A stretch of 64,000 bases of DNA from Geobacteraceae bacterium (GTDB lineage: Bacteria; Desulfobacterota; Desulfuromonadia; Geobacterales; Pseudopelobacteraceae), in assembly GCA_025355965.1 (NCBI GenBank), contig JANXYR010000043.1:62001-126000 (forward strand), written 5' to 3'. Within the stretch, counting starts at the first letter, position 1, and each line of letters begins with the position of its first letter. Positions 52,210 through 61,122 of the stretch are shown here, in pieces. The notes below the pieces were generated by a model, which did no database searches, was not told the origin of the DNA, and worked only from the letters and a program-made list of their open reading frames with translations. The position numbers were made by a program, and so were the translations under genes.

Positions 52210-53637
52210 ATGCAGAATTTGCTCTGTACACCGCACGGTTATTATTTTAGAATGCGAGTCCCGCAACGGTATCGTGACCACTTCAAACGTCGTGAGTTTA
52301 AAAAGTCCCTGAAAACAGTCGATTTGCAAGAAGCACAAAAGAAGGCGTTATGTCTTGCCGCCCAGATTGAAGACTGCATTCAACGACTGGATGTACTTAA
52401 AGGATATCGTATGGCAAGACTGCCGTTATTCACAGACATAAAAGTCGCAGAAGTTGCCGTGACACGGGACGGTTACAGAATCATCGGCCTTGAGACAGAT
52501 CCACTTCATGCGGAAACTGAAGCAGCGCAAGCCAGAGAACTATATGCAGCAGCTGAAGCAGCTCATTTGAAATTCGTCAATGATACACCGCCCGTACCAG
52601 TGCCTGTACAAGATGACAGTGCCGCACCAGTAAAACTGTTTGCGCAATTGATCGAAGATTTCGTAGCCGAGAAAATGATCTCCGGCTCATGGAAGAATGC
52701 CCGGACTAAAGGCAGAAAACAGCAGCTACTGCGATGCCTTGAGTATTTCGGAAATTGCAACATAGCGACAATCACACGCGATGACGCGATGCAATTCATG
52801 CAGACGGTTATGAAACTGCCGCTGAACATAAAGAAAAACAAACGATTTGACGGCATGACATTAACCGAGATCGCGACAAAGAACAAAGGCCCAACACTAT
52901 CGCCAAAATCGATCAACATGCTGATGACAGATATCGCATCGCTGTTCAAGTGGTGTAAGCGATTCGGGTATATCGAAAATAACAATTTTGAAGGACTATC
53001 AGTAAAAGAAACAGCACAGGAAATTACGCAGCGTCTACCATACACGACAGCAGAACTGAAACTGCTATTTAACGACACCATATTCCAGCACCAAAAGTGT
53101 GAAGCGTCAGAAGTCTTCATACCGCTAATCGGACTGTTCACCGGTGCTCGTCTCAACGAAATATGCCAGCTGCATACCGACGATATCCAAGAGATCGGCG
53201 GAATCTGGACAATTGACATAAACACCAACGACGAGCAAAAATCGGTAAAGACAAAAGACAGTCGGAGAATAATACCATTGCACCCAGATATTATTACCGC
53301 CGGGTTCATAAAATACGTGCAGAAACTTAAACCGGGTAGAGTGTTCCCAAACTTGAAACACAAAGACGGCACATTCTCAGCGGACTACACCAAGAGATTT
53401 AAAACCGTGCGTGACCGTGCAGGCATCGCTAAAGCAGACTTCCACTCATTCCGGCACCTTTTCTCGTCAGAAATGGAAAAACGAAACATACCTGAGCATC
53501 TGGTAGCGATGCTCTTAGGACATCATCACCAGCAGATAACTTTCAGCCGATACGGAGGCCCAAAAGATATCGAGCGGCTTGCAGAAATTGTGAATAGCCT
53601 AACGTTTCCGATTACCATTCCAGCATGGAACAACTAG
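52210..53637 (+). CDS. Tyrosine recombinase / phage-type integrase
   Basis: GLFTGARLNEICQLHTDDI, DFHSFRHLFSSEM, LLGHHHQQITFSRYGG (R..HxxR..H..Y). Confidence 0.93.
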   Translation: MQNLLCTPHGYYFRMRVPQRYRDHFKRREFKKSLKTVDLQEAQKKALCLAAQIEDCIQRLDVLKGYRMARLPLFTDIKVAEVAVTRDGYRIIGLETDPLHAETEAAQARELYAAAEAAHLKFVNDTPPVPVPVQDDSAAPVKLFAQLIEDFVAEKMISGSWKNARTKGRKQQLLRCLEYFGNCNIATITRDDAMQFMQTVMKLPLNIKKNKRFDGMTLTEIATKNKGPTLSPKSINMLMTDIASLFKWCKRFGYIENNNFEGLSVKETAQEITQRLPYTTAELKLLFNDTIFQHQKCEASEVFIPLIGLFTGARLNEICQLHTDDIQEIGGIWTIDINTNDEQKSVKTKDSRRIIPLHPDIITAGFIKYVQKLKPGRVFPNLKHKDGTFSADYTKRFKTVRDRAGIAKADFHSFRHLFSSEMEKRNIPEHLVAMLLGHHHQQITFSRYGGPKDIERLAEIVNSLTFPITIPAWNN

Positions 53638-53782
53638 AATCAACCCTGATGCCTCAGGAACCATCAGAATATTTGAGATAATAGTAACTATCCAGTTACA
53701 AATTGAAACACCCTGAGAAACTACAGGTTCCCCCTGTCTGTGCGCCTACCCGCTCAAATATCTGCAAATAATTCTGAATATT

Positions 53783-53818
53783 GCTGAAAGTGTGTTTCTG
53801 AGCGCACTTTCAGCTTTC
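53783..53818 (+). terminator. Hairpin downstream of int
   Basis: GCTGAAAGTG...CACTTTCAGC (10-bp arms) followed by TTTCC. Confidence 0.5.
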
Positions 53819-54277
53819 CAATCTTTTCGATGTAGTCACCCATCTTCCCATTTTTTAGCGTAATCCGTGATATTTTCAGCCTTGATATAGTCTCCCCAGT
53901 ACCCAACGCCCAGAAACATTAAAAATTACCAAAACAACCTACTGGCGCCTTAACATGAATACACCCTAAAGGGCGTATTCATTCAGGAACCTACAGTACC
54001 CTGTAGTCTGTTGGGTCATGGAAAAATATTTATTTTTCGTACCCAACATGGGTTCGTTGGACTATCCGGCTGGTTCTGGCCGGACTGGCTGGCCGAAGAC
54101 AACACTACCGGCAGAAACAGGATATGATAGAAAAATCAGAAAATAGTACGGACGCCAGCAACAGGCAGAACCTGTTCCGGCGTGTTTGTATCGCGTTGAA
54201 CTCTTCTCTCTGCGGCTTTTCTTGATAATTCAATCATGCAGCATATTTCTGAATTTTCTAAGTAAGGAGGCAAAGCG

Positions 54278-54970
54278 ATGAACCCAGAGTTTTTAAGTAA
54301 ACTGCGGACAACTGGTGGCACTGTAAAAGCAAACGAACAGAGACGTGGGCGACCTACATCAGGAGCCATGCGCTACAACGGCACAGATATGACGTGGTTG
54401 TGGGCGATGGTTGCAATTGAGAAACAGGATGCGGCAGATTTGACAGCTACCGCAGTCGAAGATGGAGCCAATGAAACCGCACTTGTTACGTTGCTAATTG
54501 AGCGATTCTTACGGGCGCAATCGGATCGAGTAGTCTACTCCGGCGGTCTTGGCTCTGAAAGCAAGACCAACTGCCGGAAGTTTAAATCAGGTGGAGCGAA
54601 CGGCAAAGTATATATGCCGGTCGGTTTAAAAGAAGGGCTTGCTGGCGATCTTCGGAAATTTAAAGATAAAACGCCAGAACTCACCGGAATGACAGATTAT
54701 CAGGTGCTCTCCTATGTTCTCAAGCGCACGTTGGCAGACGCGCGTAAGGGAATTATTCCAGCAGTAACTCAGCCACAATTGATACAAGCAACACAACCAG
54801 AACCAATAAAACCGGCAGCAATACAGAAACCTAAACCGGAATATGTACCAAGACCAGAACCAATAGCAAAACCAGCACCAGCAGATACGCCGAAACCAGA
54901 GACACCAGCAACACCATATCGACGAGATCAAGCAATGGACAATGTCTTGAAAACGATGCTAAATCGATAA
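54278..54970 (+). CDS. Hypothetical island protein with Pro/Lys/Glu-rich C-terminal tail
   Basis: SD GTAAGGAGG before ATG; QPEPIKPAAIQKPKPEYVPRPEPIAKPAPADTPKPETPATP low-complexity tail. Confidence 0.7.
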   Translation: MNPEFLSKLRTTGGTVKANEQRRGRPTSGAMRYNGTDMTWLWAMVAIEKQDAADLTATAVEDGANETALVTLLIERFLRAQSDRVVYSGGLGSESKTNCRKFKSGGANGKVYMPVGLKEGLAGDLRKFKDKTPELTGMTDYQVLSYVLKRTLADARKGIIPAVTQPQLIQATQPEPIKPAAIQKPKPEYVPRPEPIAKPAPADTPKPETPATPYRRDQAMDNVLKTMLNR

Positions 54971-55057
54971 TCTGGAACCGACCACTAAAAAGAATGTCGG
55001 ACTTTTTGCACAATGGAAAAAGGTCTCCGGGCGCGCAGATATTCCGATTCTTAACGT

Positions 55058-55231
55058 CCCCCTTGACCATGATTACTGTGTGACCACGGAAGGTCACCCT
55101 AACATTTATTCGCCGTGGTAGCGGCCCCGGAGTCTGTCCAGTGGTCAAGGGAGGGTTCTAAGGTTCTGCCTCCCCCTTGTCCACTGGACGGGCCACCACC
55201 ACGGCGAATTCATGAAATCATGGTCAAGGGG
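55058..55231. repeat. Long imperfect palindrome (~174 bp) in the island
   Basis: CCCCTTGACCATGATT...ATTCGCCGTGGTAGCGGCCC...GTCCAGTGGTCAAGGGAGG / CCTCCCCCTTGTCCACTGGAC.GGGCCACCACCACGGCGAATT...AATCATGGTCAAGGGG. Confidence 0.88.
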
Positions 55232-55601
55232 TTTTGAAGTTAGGAAGTGACAACAATCTGACCCCTAAGAAACAGTTTGTAAGTGATGATATTTCGTTTG
55301 CCCCTCGGCAGACGTGCCGTGACCCGTGGAAGTGCAGACATCAAAAGCCTCGCGGACACTGCGTGTCACCGTGGCTATTTGGGTCGAGAGTATGGATGGT
55401 GATGATCTAAAATGGTGGTTATCGGTGGCGCGAGCAGCAGAAATGTTTCGTCGGCAGGCAAGACAGCAACCTTCACCATCAGTCCGCCTTTTCTGGCTTA
55501 ACATGGCACAGGGCACATACAGGGTGCGAAGTACTGCCAGAATAGGCCGCCTTATCACCCCGACCACTCTTTTTGGTGGATGTTCCGCGCATCGTGACAG
55601 A

Positions 55602-55689
55602 CGAAACCGCCCGTAGCTCCCGGCGCAGTTTCATGTGGGCACGAGTCATGACGCAGGCGAAACCGGCTACGGAGCTGCGGGTGGTTTCG
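55602..55689. repeat. Second imperfect inverted repeat in the island
   Basis: CGAAACCGCCCGTAGCTCCcg...cGGAGCTGCGGGTGGTTTCG. Confidence 0.75.
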
Positions 55690-55782
55690 GTCAGGTAATC
55701 ATGCAGGCGGTGAGTAAACTCTGTACAGATTTTTCCAGAAATAATGTATAGTCATGAGATAACGGAATCAGGAGGAATATGA

Positions 55783-56700
55783 ATGGTTGCAGTCACTGCA
55801 AAAACAATTCTTGGAGATTGTCGGGAAGCCTTATGTGATCTGCGCGAAAACTCAGTTGATTTGATTTTCACTTCACCGCCGTACGCTGACCAACGGTCAC
55901 AAACTTACGGCGGCATCAAGCCAGATCAGTATGTCGAATGGTTCATGCCCATAGCGGCAGAGTTGCTCAGAGTCCTCAAACCAGACGGAACCTTTGTACT
56001 CAACATCAAAGAAAAAGCACAGAATGGAGAGCGGCACACCTACGTGCTGGAACTGATCCTTGCCATGCGGAAAATGGGCTGGTTCTGGACAGAAGAAATG
56101 ATCTGGCACAAGAAAAACTGTTATCCAGGGAAATGGCCTAACCGGTTCAGGGATTCATGGGAGCGGTTACTTCAATTCAATAAGTCCAGACACTTCAACA
56201 TGTACCAGGAAGAAGTGATGGTGCCTATGGGAAGTTGGGCAGAGAAAAGACTACAGAACCTTAGCGACACTGATAAAATACGAGATAATTCGAAAGTCGG
56301 TAGCGGATTCGGGAAAAACATATCTAACTGGATCGGCAAAGAAAAAGCATATCCTACAAACGTCCTGCAGCTGGCGACAGAATGCTCCAACAAAAATCAT
56401 AGCGCAGCATTCCCAGAATCCTTGCCAGAATGGTTCATCAAGCTGTTCACTAAGGAAGGTAACACGGTACTCGATCCATTCATGGGATCAGGTACCACAC
56501 TTAAAGTCGCGCAGCGAATGAAGCGAAACGTAGTCGGCATAGAAATTCTGCCGCAGTATTATGACATGGTAAACCAAGCAATCAGGCCAACTGAATGTTA
56601 TCTTTTCGAAAAGAAAGAAGAATATGCCGCCAATCACAAACAACGAAGTGGAACAGTACGTAAGAGAAAACATATCGACATTTCACAACAAACGGCTTGA
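55783..56700 (+). CDS. Type II DNA methyltransferase (beta-class order, SPPY motif)
   Basis: VDLIFTSPPYADQRS (motif IV) N-terminal; VLDPFMGSGTTLKVA (motif I) C-terminal; SD AGGAGG. Confidence 0.92.
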   Translation: MVAVTAKTILGDCREALCDLRENSVDLIFTSPPYADQRSQTYGGIKPDQYVEWFMPIAAELLRVLKPDGTFVLNIKEKAQNGERHTYVLELILAMRKMGWFWTEEMIWHKKNCYPGKWPNRFRDSWERLLQFNKSRHFNMYQEEVMVPMGSWAEKRLQNLSDTDKIRDNSKVGSGFGKNISNWIGKEKAYPTNVLQLATECSNKNHSAAFPESLPEWFIKLFTKEGNTVLDPFMGSGTTLKVAQRMKRNVVGIEILPQYYDMVNQAIRPTECYLFEKKEEYAANHKQRSGTVRKRKHIDISQQTA

Positions 56701-57358
56701 AAGCATCAACAGAATCAAGCTGGGACAAATTCTCAAGCGCAAAAATCCTTACCTGTTCAGAGCAAAAAACATCATTGCGGCTCCGGATCTTATCAAGACC
56801 CTGCTGGATGCACACCTATCGTCACAGGAAGAAACCATTTTCGGTGATTTTCTCGAAGGCCTGGCTATCCATATAAACAAGACAGTCTACCACGGCCATA
56901 AATCAGCCGCTGAAGGTATCGACTTAGAATTTGATACAGACAACATCAAGTACATTGTGTCAATCAAATCCGGCCCCAACTGGGGCAACAGCTCACAAAT
57001 CAAGAAAATGAAAGACAACTTCAACAAAGCCATGCGGATTCTGAGAACTTCAAATTCCACCATGAATATTATAGCAGTCAACGGATGCTGTTACGGTGTC
57101 GATAATCAGCCAGACAAAGGCGAATACAGAAAACTTTGCGGACAAGGTTTCTGGCACTTCATCTCAGGTGATGAATCCCTGTTTACGCAAATCATTGAAC
57201 CACTCGGGCATGAAGCGCGCGAGCGCAACGACGAATTTTTAGAACGCTATGCGCAGATCATCACTAAATTTACGTGTGAATTTGCAGACCAATTTTGCGA
57301 CGACGGCAAGATAGACTGGGAACGGCTGGTCATATTCAATTCTGGAACCAAGAAGTAA
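56624..57358 (+). CDS. PmeII-like type II restriction endonuclease
   Basis: IFGDFLEGLAIHINKTVYHGHKSAAEGIDLEFDTDNIKYIVSIKSGPNWGNSSQIKKM; overlaps the MTase 3' end by 77 nt. Confidence 0.78.
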   Translation: MPPITNNEVEQYVRENISTFHNKRLESINRIKLGQILKRKNPYLFRAKNIIAAPDLIKTLLDAHLSSQEETIFGDFLEGLAIHINKTVYHGHKSAAEGIDLEFDTDNIKYIVSIKSGPNWGNSSQIKKMKDNFNKAMRILRTSNSTMNIIAVNGCCYGVDNQPDKGEYRKLCGQGFWHFISGDESLFTQIIEPLGHEARERNDEFLERYAQIITKFTCEFADQFCDDGKIDWERLVIFNSGTKK

Positions 57359-57970
57359 TAAGAATCCATTATCAAAAGGTACCCCTATATATAACTCTAT
57401 ATCGAAGGTTTAAGGCACTTGAGGGGGGTAAGGTTTAAAAGTGCTTCAACTGACTCCGGGGCCAAGTATTCCGGGACTCCGGTTCTAGCTTCTACATAAA
57501 TGTGTCGAAGGGTTCCGGTATCGAATGGGAGCAAGAAGCTTGATAATTGGCTACTGCTCGTCTTGCTCCTCTGTACCTCGCGAGAGCGTTGGAACAACGA
57601 TCTTGTGCGGCAGCTTCCATACGGTATTACAAAAAACCAGACCAGAATCTAAATACCACCAGCACATGCTTCCCGTGGTTCAGCCCACCATATCACCAAG
57701 TCAAAGTCTCGCTCGAAAACCTCCTTGGAGAATGTGCGTTGTTCACCAGCACATAATCCAAGTGTGATATGTGGGATGAATCACACTACCCAACCGAAAA
57801 GATTCATCTCACTAACACCATTACCAAACATAGAGGCTCCAGAATCATCCTAGAACGCCTTAAATCCACTTACCTATAAGCTACTATAGACAATTTTTCC
57901 CGTATGCCCCTAGGACACCTTACGCATACTCCTGCACCCTTGCGCGGCGGCGGCACCACGGCATGAATAG

Positions 57971-59416
57971 CTACAGGCCACGATCATTTAAAAACCGACA
58001 AGCATTCGGCTTTGCTACACCATTCTGCGTCAGCATTTGATACACATTTTTCCGGCCTACTTCTTCGATGCACTCATCAAGAGTCAAGGCCTGGCCGAGA
58101 TTGTCCTTAAGAACGGCAACATCCTCAAAAGATTTAAATGACGGTCGAAGCTGGTCGGACAGCTGAATAGCCTTAGAAAAACCATCTGGCCGGAAATTAT
58201 GCTCCCGTGTCCAAAGTCCCAACTGTTCAACTCGCTCTGTATGCTTAAAGTAATTGTTTTTATGATGCTGAGAACCTGGCCGGCTGCAAAAATCTTGTAA
58301 CTTTGCATGGTGCACATTCAGCCGCATCTTCCCGCGAACATTGAAGTACGCCAGCACATTGCAGAGATACTTAAACAGCGGAATATTGCCGCCGCAATTC
58401 TGGGCAACTGTCACCATATCCGCCTCGGTGAGATACCCATAATGACAATTATGCGCGGACGCTGGTAAGATCGCATATTTCTCAAAGTCAGCGTAGACAT
58501 GCTCAACCATGCTAGCAATCTCCTTCTGAACCTGCGCAATCTCCCTGTATGAATCCCGGCCACCACCATTGATAATCTCGGCTGACTTAGAGTAACCATT
58601 AGTACGCTCAAGAACCCAGGTATAAGCTAAGACATTATTCAGCTCCGGCGGTGTATTGCGGTGCCAGAGATACTGCACAACCTTACGGGTCGAAAAAAAT
58701 CGGCTCTCAGAATCGGCTTGCATACCATATTCAAAAAGGTCTTGGCCTTCTTTCATAACGCCTTTGGTCGGTTTTGGGATAACTGGGGCTGACGTGGGAG
58801 TCGTCCGGATCATCGGCTTATAGGATTTCATATCCACAAAATCCAAGCCGTCGTAGGCCATCATTTTACGCTCTAGGCTATCAAGTACCGGCAACGACGG
58901 GTCACGGTGTGTAATCGGACAAGCTGGCGGAAAAGGTGCCCTAATGACATGGCTGAACTTCGGGAATAGCTCAACATCTTTTTGAGTACGGAGAACATCC
59001 TTACAGATCAGCTGAACAAGGTTAACTGAAACCGGCTTGCCATTGTACTGCGGCTTAAAAATTGTATGACATGAACCAGGCGAAGTTTCGTAGGTAATAG
59101 AATTATCGCTATCAAGACCAAAGACTTTGTGAACATTTTCAACATCTGCATAAGTTCTTGCTCTCTTATGACCATCGATATCAAGAATCGCATACTGGCT
59201 ATAGTGCTGCGCAAAAGTCCCATAAACCTTGATACCATCATTATGCTCCATGACCTTATCGTCAGTAAACGGTCCGGCAGGATACCACCCAGTATCAGTT
59301 TTGACGTTGCAGTGCGGAAGACGCTGGATAAAACGGCTGGCGTAATTTAGATAAATTGTGTGCGGATTATAAGTGGACTCACACCCACCTGGACTTCTCA
59401 GTATATCTTCAATCAT
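57971..59416 (-). CDS. Putative archaeo-eukaryotic primase (AEP)-like protein
   Basis: YAILDIDGHKR (hhhDxD), ETSPGSCHTIFKP (SxH), KDVELFPKFSHVIRAPFPPACP (EhFPk..hR.P). Confidence 0.5.
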   Translation of the reverse strand: MIEDILRSPGGCESTYNPHTIYLNYASRFIQRLPHCNVKTDTGWYPAGPFTDDKVMEHNDGIKVYGTFAQHYSQYAILDIDGHKRARTYADVENVHKVFGLDSDNSITYETSPGSCHTIFKPQYNGKPVSVNLVQLICKDVLRTQKDVELFPKFSHVIRAPFPPACPITHRDPSLPVLDSLERKMMAYDGLDFVDMKSYKPMIRTTPTSAPVIPKPTKGVMKEGQDLFEYGMQADSESRFFSTRKVVQYLWHRNTPPELNNVLAYTWVLERTNGYSKSAEIINGGGRDSYREIAQVQKEIASMVEHVYADFEKYAILPASAHNCHYGYLTEADMVTVAQNCGGNIPLFKYLCNVLAYFNVRGKMRLNVHHAKLQDFCSRPGSQHHKNNYFKHTERVEQLGLWTREHNFRPDGFSKAIQLSDQLRPSFKSFEDVAVLKDNLGQALTLDECIEEVGRKNVYQMLTQNGVAKPNACRFLNDRGL

Positions 59417-59603
59417 AACGCGACTCCTTCTCAGTCGTGATACGCTTCATCGAAGACACGGCTCTCAACCCGTGTCTTTGACTTTTTCAAATCTAATAAG
59501 AAAGTATATGCGATGCTCCACCTGAAGACGAAAAAAATGCCGCCCGCACCCAAATCAATAAGACCGGAAACAGGCGGCACAGTAAATCAACGATCAGCCG
59601 AAG

Positions 59604-60095
59604 TTACAGCTTGCCAGCTGACGACGGCGTTGCAGCCGATTGTGAAGCTGCAAGTGTCAGCGAAACGCATTTGAACGGCGGATAGCCTTTCAAGCCTTTG
59701 TTATCCGCCAGATCCTGAGACAGTTGTTCAGTGACAACTTCAACATCAACAAGATCCCCGTCCATAATTTCTTCACCGAATTCTTCGAGAAAAACAGCGG
59801 TGGCGGACTTTGTCAGGATAAAAGAACGCAACGGACGGTAGCCTTTGGCGTTTTTGGGTTGAGTCTCCCCATCCAAAAGCAAACACAGATAGATCATGCC
59901 GTGCTTTGCTTCATCAGCCACAAACTTCAGAAGACCCCTCAAACTTTCGGTAGCCATATACTTTTCAACTTTCTGGGAACAATACCCGGTTGTTACAAAT
60001 GGGAGCACACTTGCCCGAGGCCACATGGCGTCCTGCGCGACAGACCAATTTTCGATTCCGGCAACCACCACCTTTCGTTCAGATCTATTTGACAT
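59604..60095 (-). CDS. Hypothetical island protein
   Basis: 163-aa ORF; no motif recognised. Confidence 0.55.
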   Translation of the reverse strand: MSNRSERKVVVAGIENWSVAQDAMWPRASVLPFVTTGYCSQKVEKYMATESLRGLLKFVADEAKHGMIYLCLLLDGETQPKNAKGYRPLRSFILTKSATAVFLEEFGEEIMDGDLVDVEVVTEQLSQDLADNKGLKGYPPFKCVSLTLAASQSAATPSSAGKL

Positions 60096-60428
60096 ATTTA
60101 TATATGTAGCACTAACCGTGCCAATAACTCAAGCCAGTGAAACAGCCAAAAACGGGTCAAGAAAATAAAAAATATTTTACTTATTCAATTTTTTTTGCAA
60201 TTCGGAGAGTACTCAGGAATATGCACTGACGTTATTGAGCCGAATGACATGACAAAATTCGTCAATAGACCGCTTGCAGCGCATATTCAGGAATCGAACC
60301 TGCTGCACAATCAGGAATCTAATTACTGTACTAAAGCTCTCGCCCCATATATACTTGATTCCGGTACTCATTGGTACTCAGGTTGGTACTCAAAAATCAT
60401 GGATTCGAGTACTTTCATTAAGCGAAAT

Positions 60429-60447
60429 AGTGTTGTTTAACAACACT
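60429..60447. promoter_or_regulatory. Perfect palindrome near attR
   Basis: AGTGTTGTT t AACAACACT. Confidence 0.5.
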
Positions 60448-60474
60448 TTACAAAACTTCAGAACGGTTACCCCT

Positions 60475-60495
60475 ATTCCGTCCCTGGGCACCACT
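60475..60495 (+). repeat. Attachment-site direct repeat, distal copy
   Basis: ATTCCGTCCCTGGGCACCACT. Confidence 0.93.
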
Positions 60496-60503
60496 ACTCA
60501 TTA

Positions 60504-60543
60504 AAACGCTAAGTATTTAAAATACTTGGCGTTTTTCTTTTTA
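60504..60543 (+). terminator. Probable original tRNA-Phe terminator displaced by the island
   Basis: AACGCTAAGTATTTaaAATACTTGGCGTTTTTCTTTTT just outside attR. Confidence 0.75.
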
Positions 60544-60843
60544 AGGCACTTCCCCTCCGAAGTACACCGCCGGTACACCGATTTTAAATTATCCGCAATT
60601 TCAGGTAGTTATAGCTTTTTTCTACATGGAACCGATTTTACAAAAACACCAACAAAAACCCAGCATTTTCAGCATGTTACATACAATTTTCGAAAAAAAT
60701 CGGTTCCAGAAACACGCTCGGCACCATGCTTTTTAAGTAAAATGAATAATATCGAATGTTTATGGTTTACCAGCAGTATATCGCACGCATTTTTTAATTA
60801 ATACATTTATCCCCACTTGAACATACTCTATGCCGCAATACTT

Positions 60844-61122
60844 TCAGCCCCTGCCAATCGTTGCACACAGAATGCGGACACCATCTAAAACAAGCGGAAC
60901 ATTTTTTTTGATTTCACACTCCCAGGCTATGAAGACATTCCAACCAAGCTTTACCAAATCATCGTGATTTTTTTTATCTCTCTGGACATTAGCATCAATC
61001 TTACTCTCCCAGAACTCGACATTAGTTTTCGGAAGAGTCGATTTCCTGCATCCTTCGTGGTGATGCCAGAAACAACCATGAACAAAGACGACACATTTGT
61101 ATTTGGGGATATCCAGAATGAA
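60844..61122 (-). pseudogene. Vsr (very short patch repair) endonuclease C-terminal fragment
   Basis: Minus frame reads FILDIPKYKCVVFVHGCFWHHHEGCRKSTLPKTNVEFWESKIDANVQRDKKNHDDLVKLGWNVFIAWECEIKKNVPLVLDGVRILCATIGRG*; no Vsr N-terminus present. Confidence 0.88.

Larger units (their letters stand above)
52088..60495 (+). mobile_element. Integrative genomic island at tRNA-Phe (~8.4 kb)
   Basis: 21-bp direct repeat at both ends, tyrosine recombinase adjacent to the tRNA end, R-M and primase-like cargo. Confidence 0.92.

Noticed and set aside
55058-55231. Palindrome as a retron or DGR component
   Set aside because: No reverse transcriptase gene was recognised anywhere in the window.
55265-55616. 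ORFs on both strands upstream of the methyltransferase
   Set aside because: Mutually antisense, no SD of note, biased composition and no recognisable domain; more likely non-coding.
57525-57767. Overlapping 70-80 aa ORFs between the REase and the AEP-like gene
   Set aside because: Two overlapping frames of similar length, no SD or motif; not supported as genes.
60363-60391. GGTACTCA repeats as a CRISPR array
   Set aside because: 8-bp units with 2-4 nt spacing and no cas genes; not CRISPR. No CRISPR array was seen in the window.
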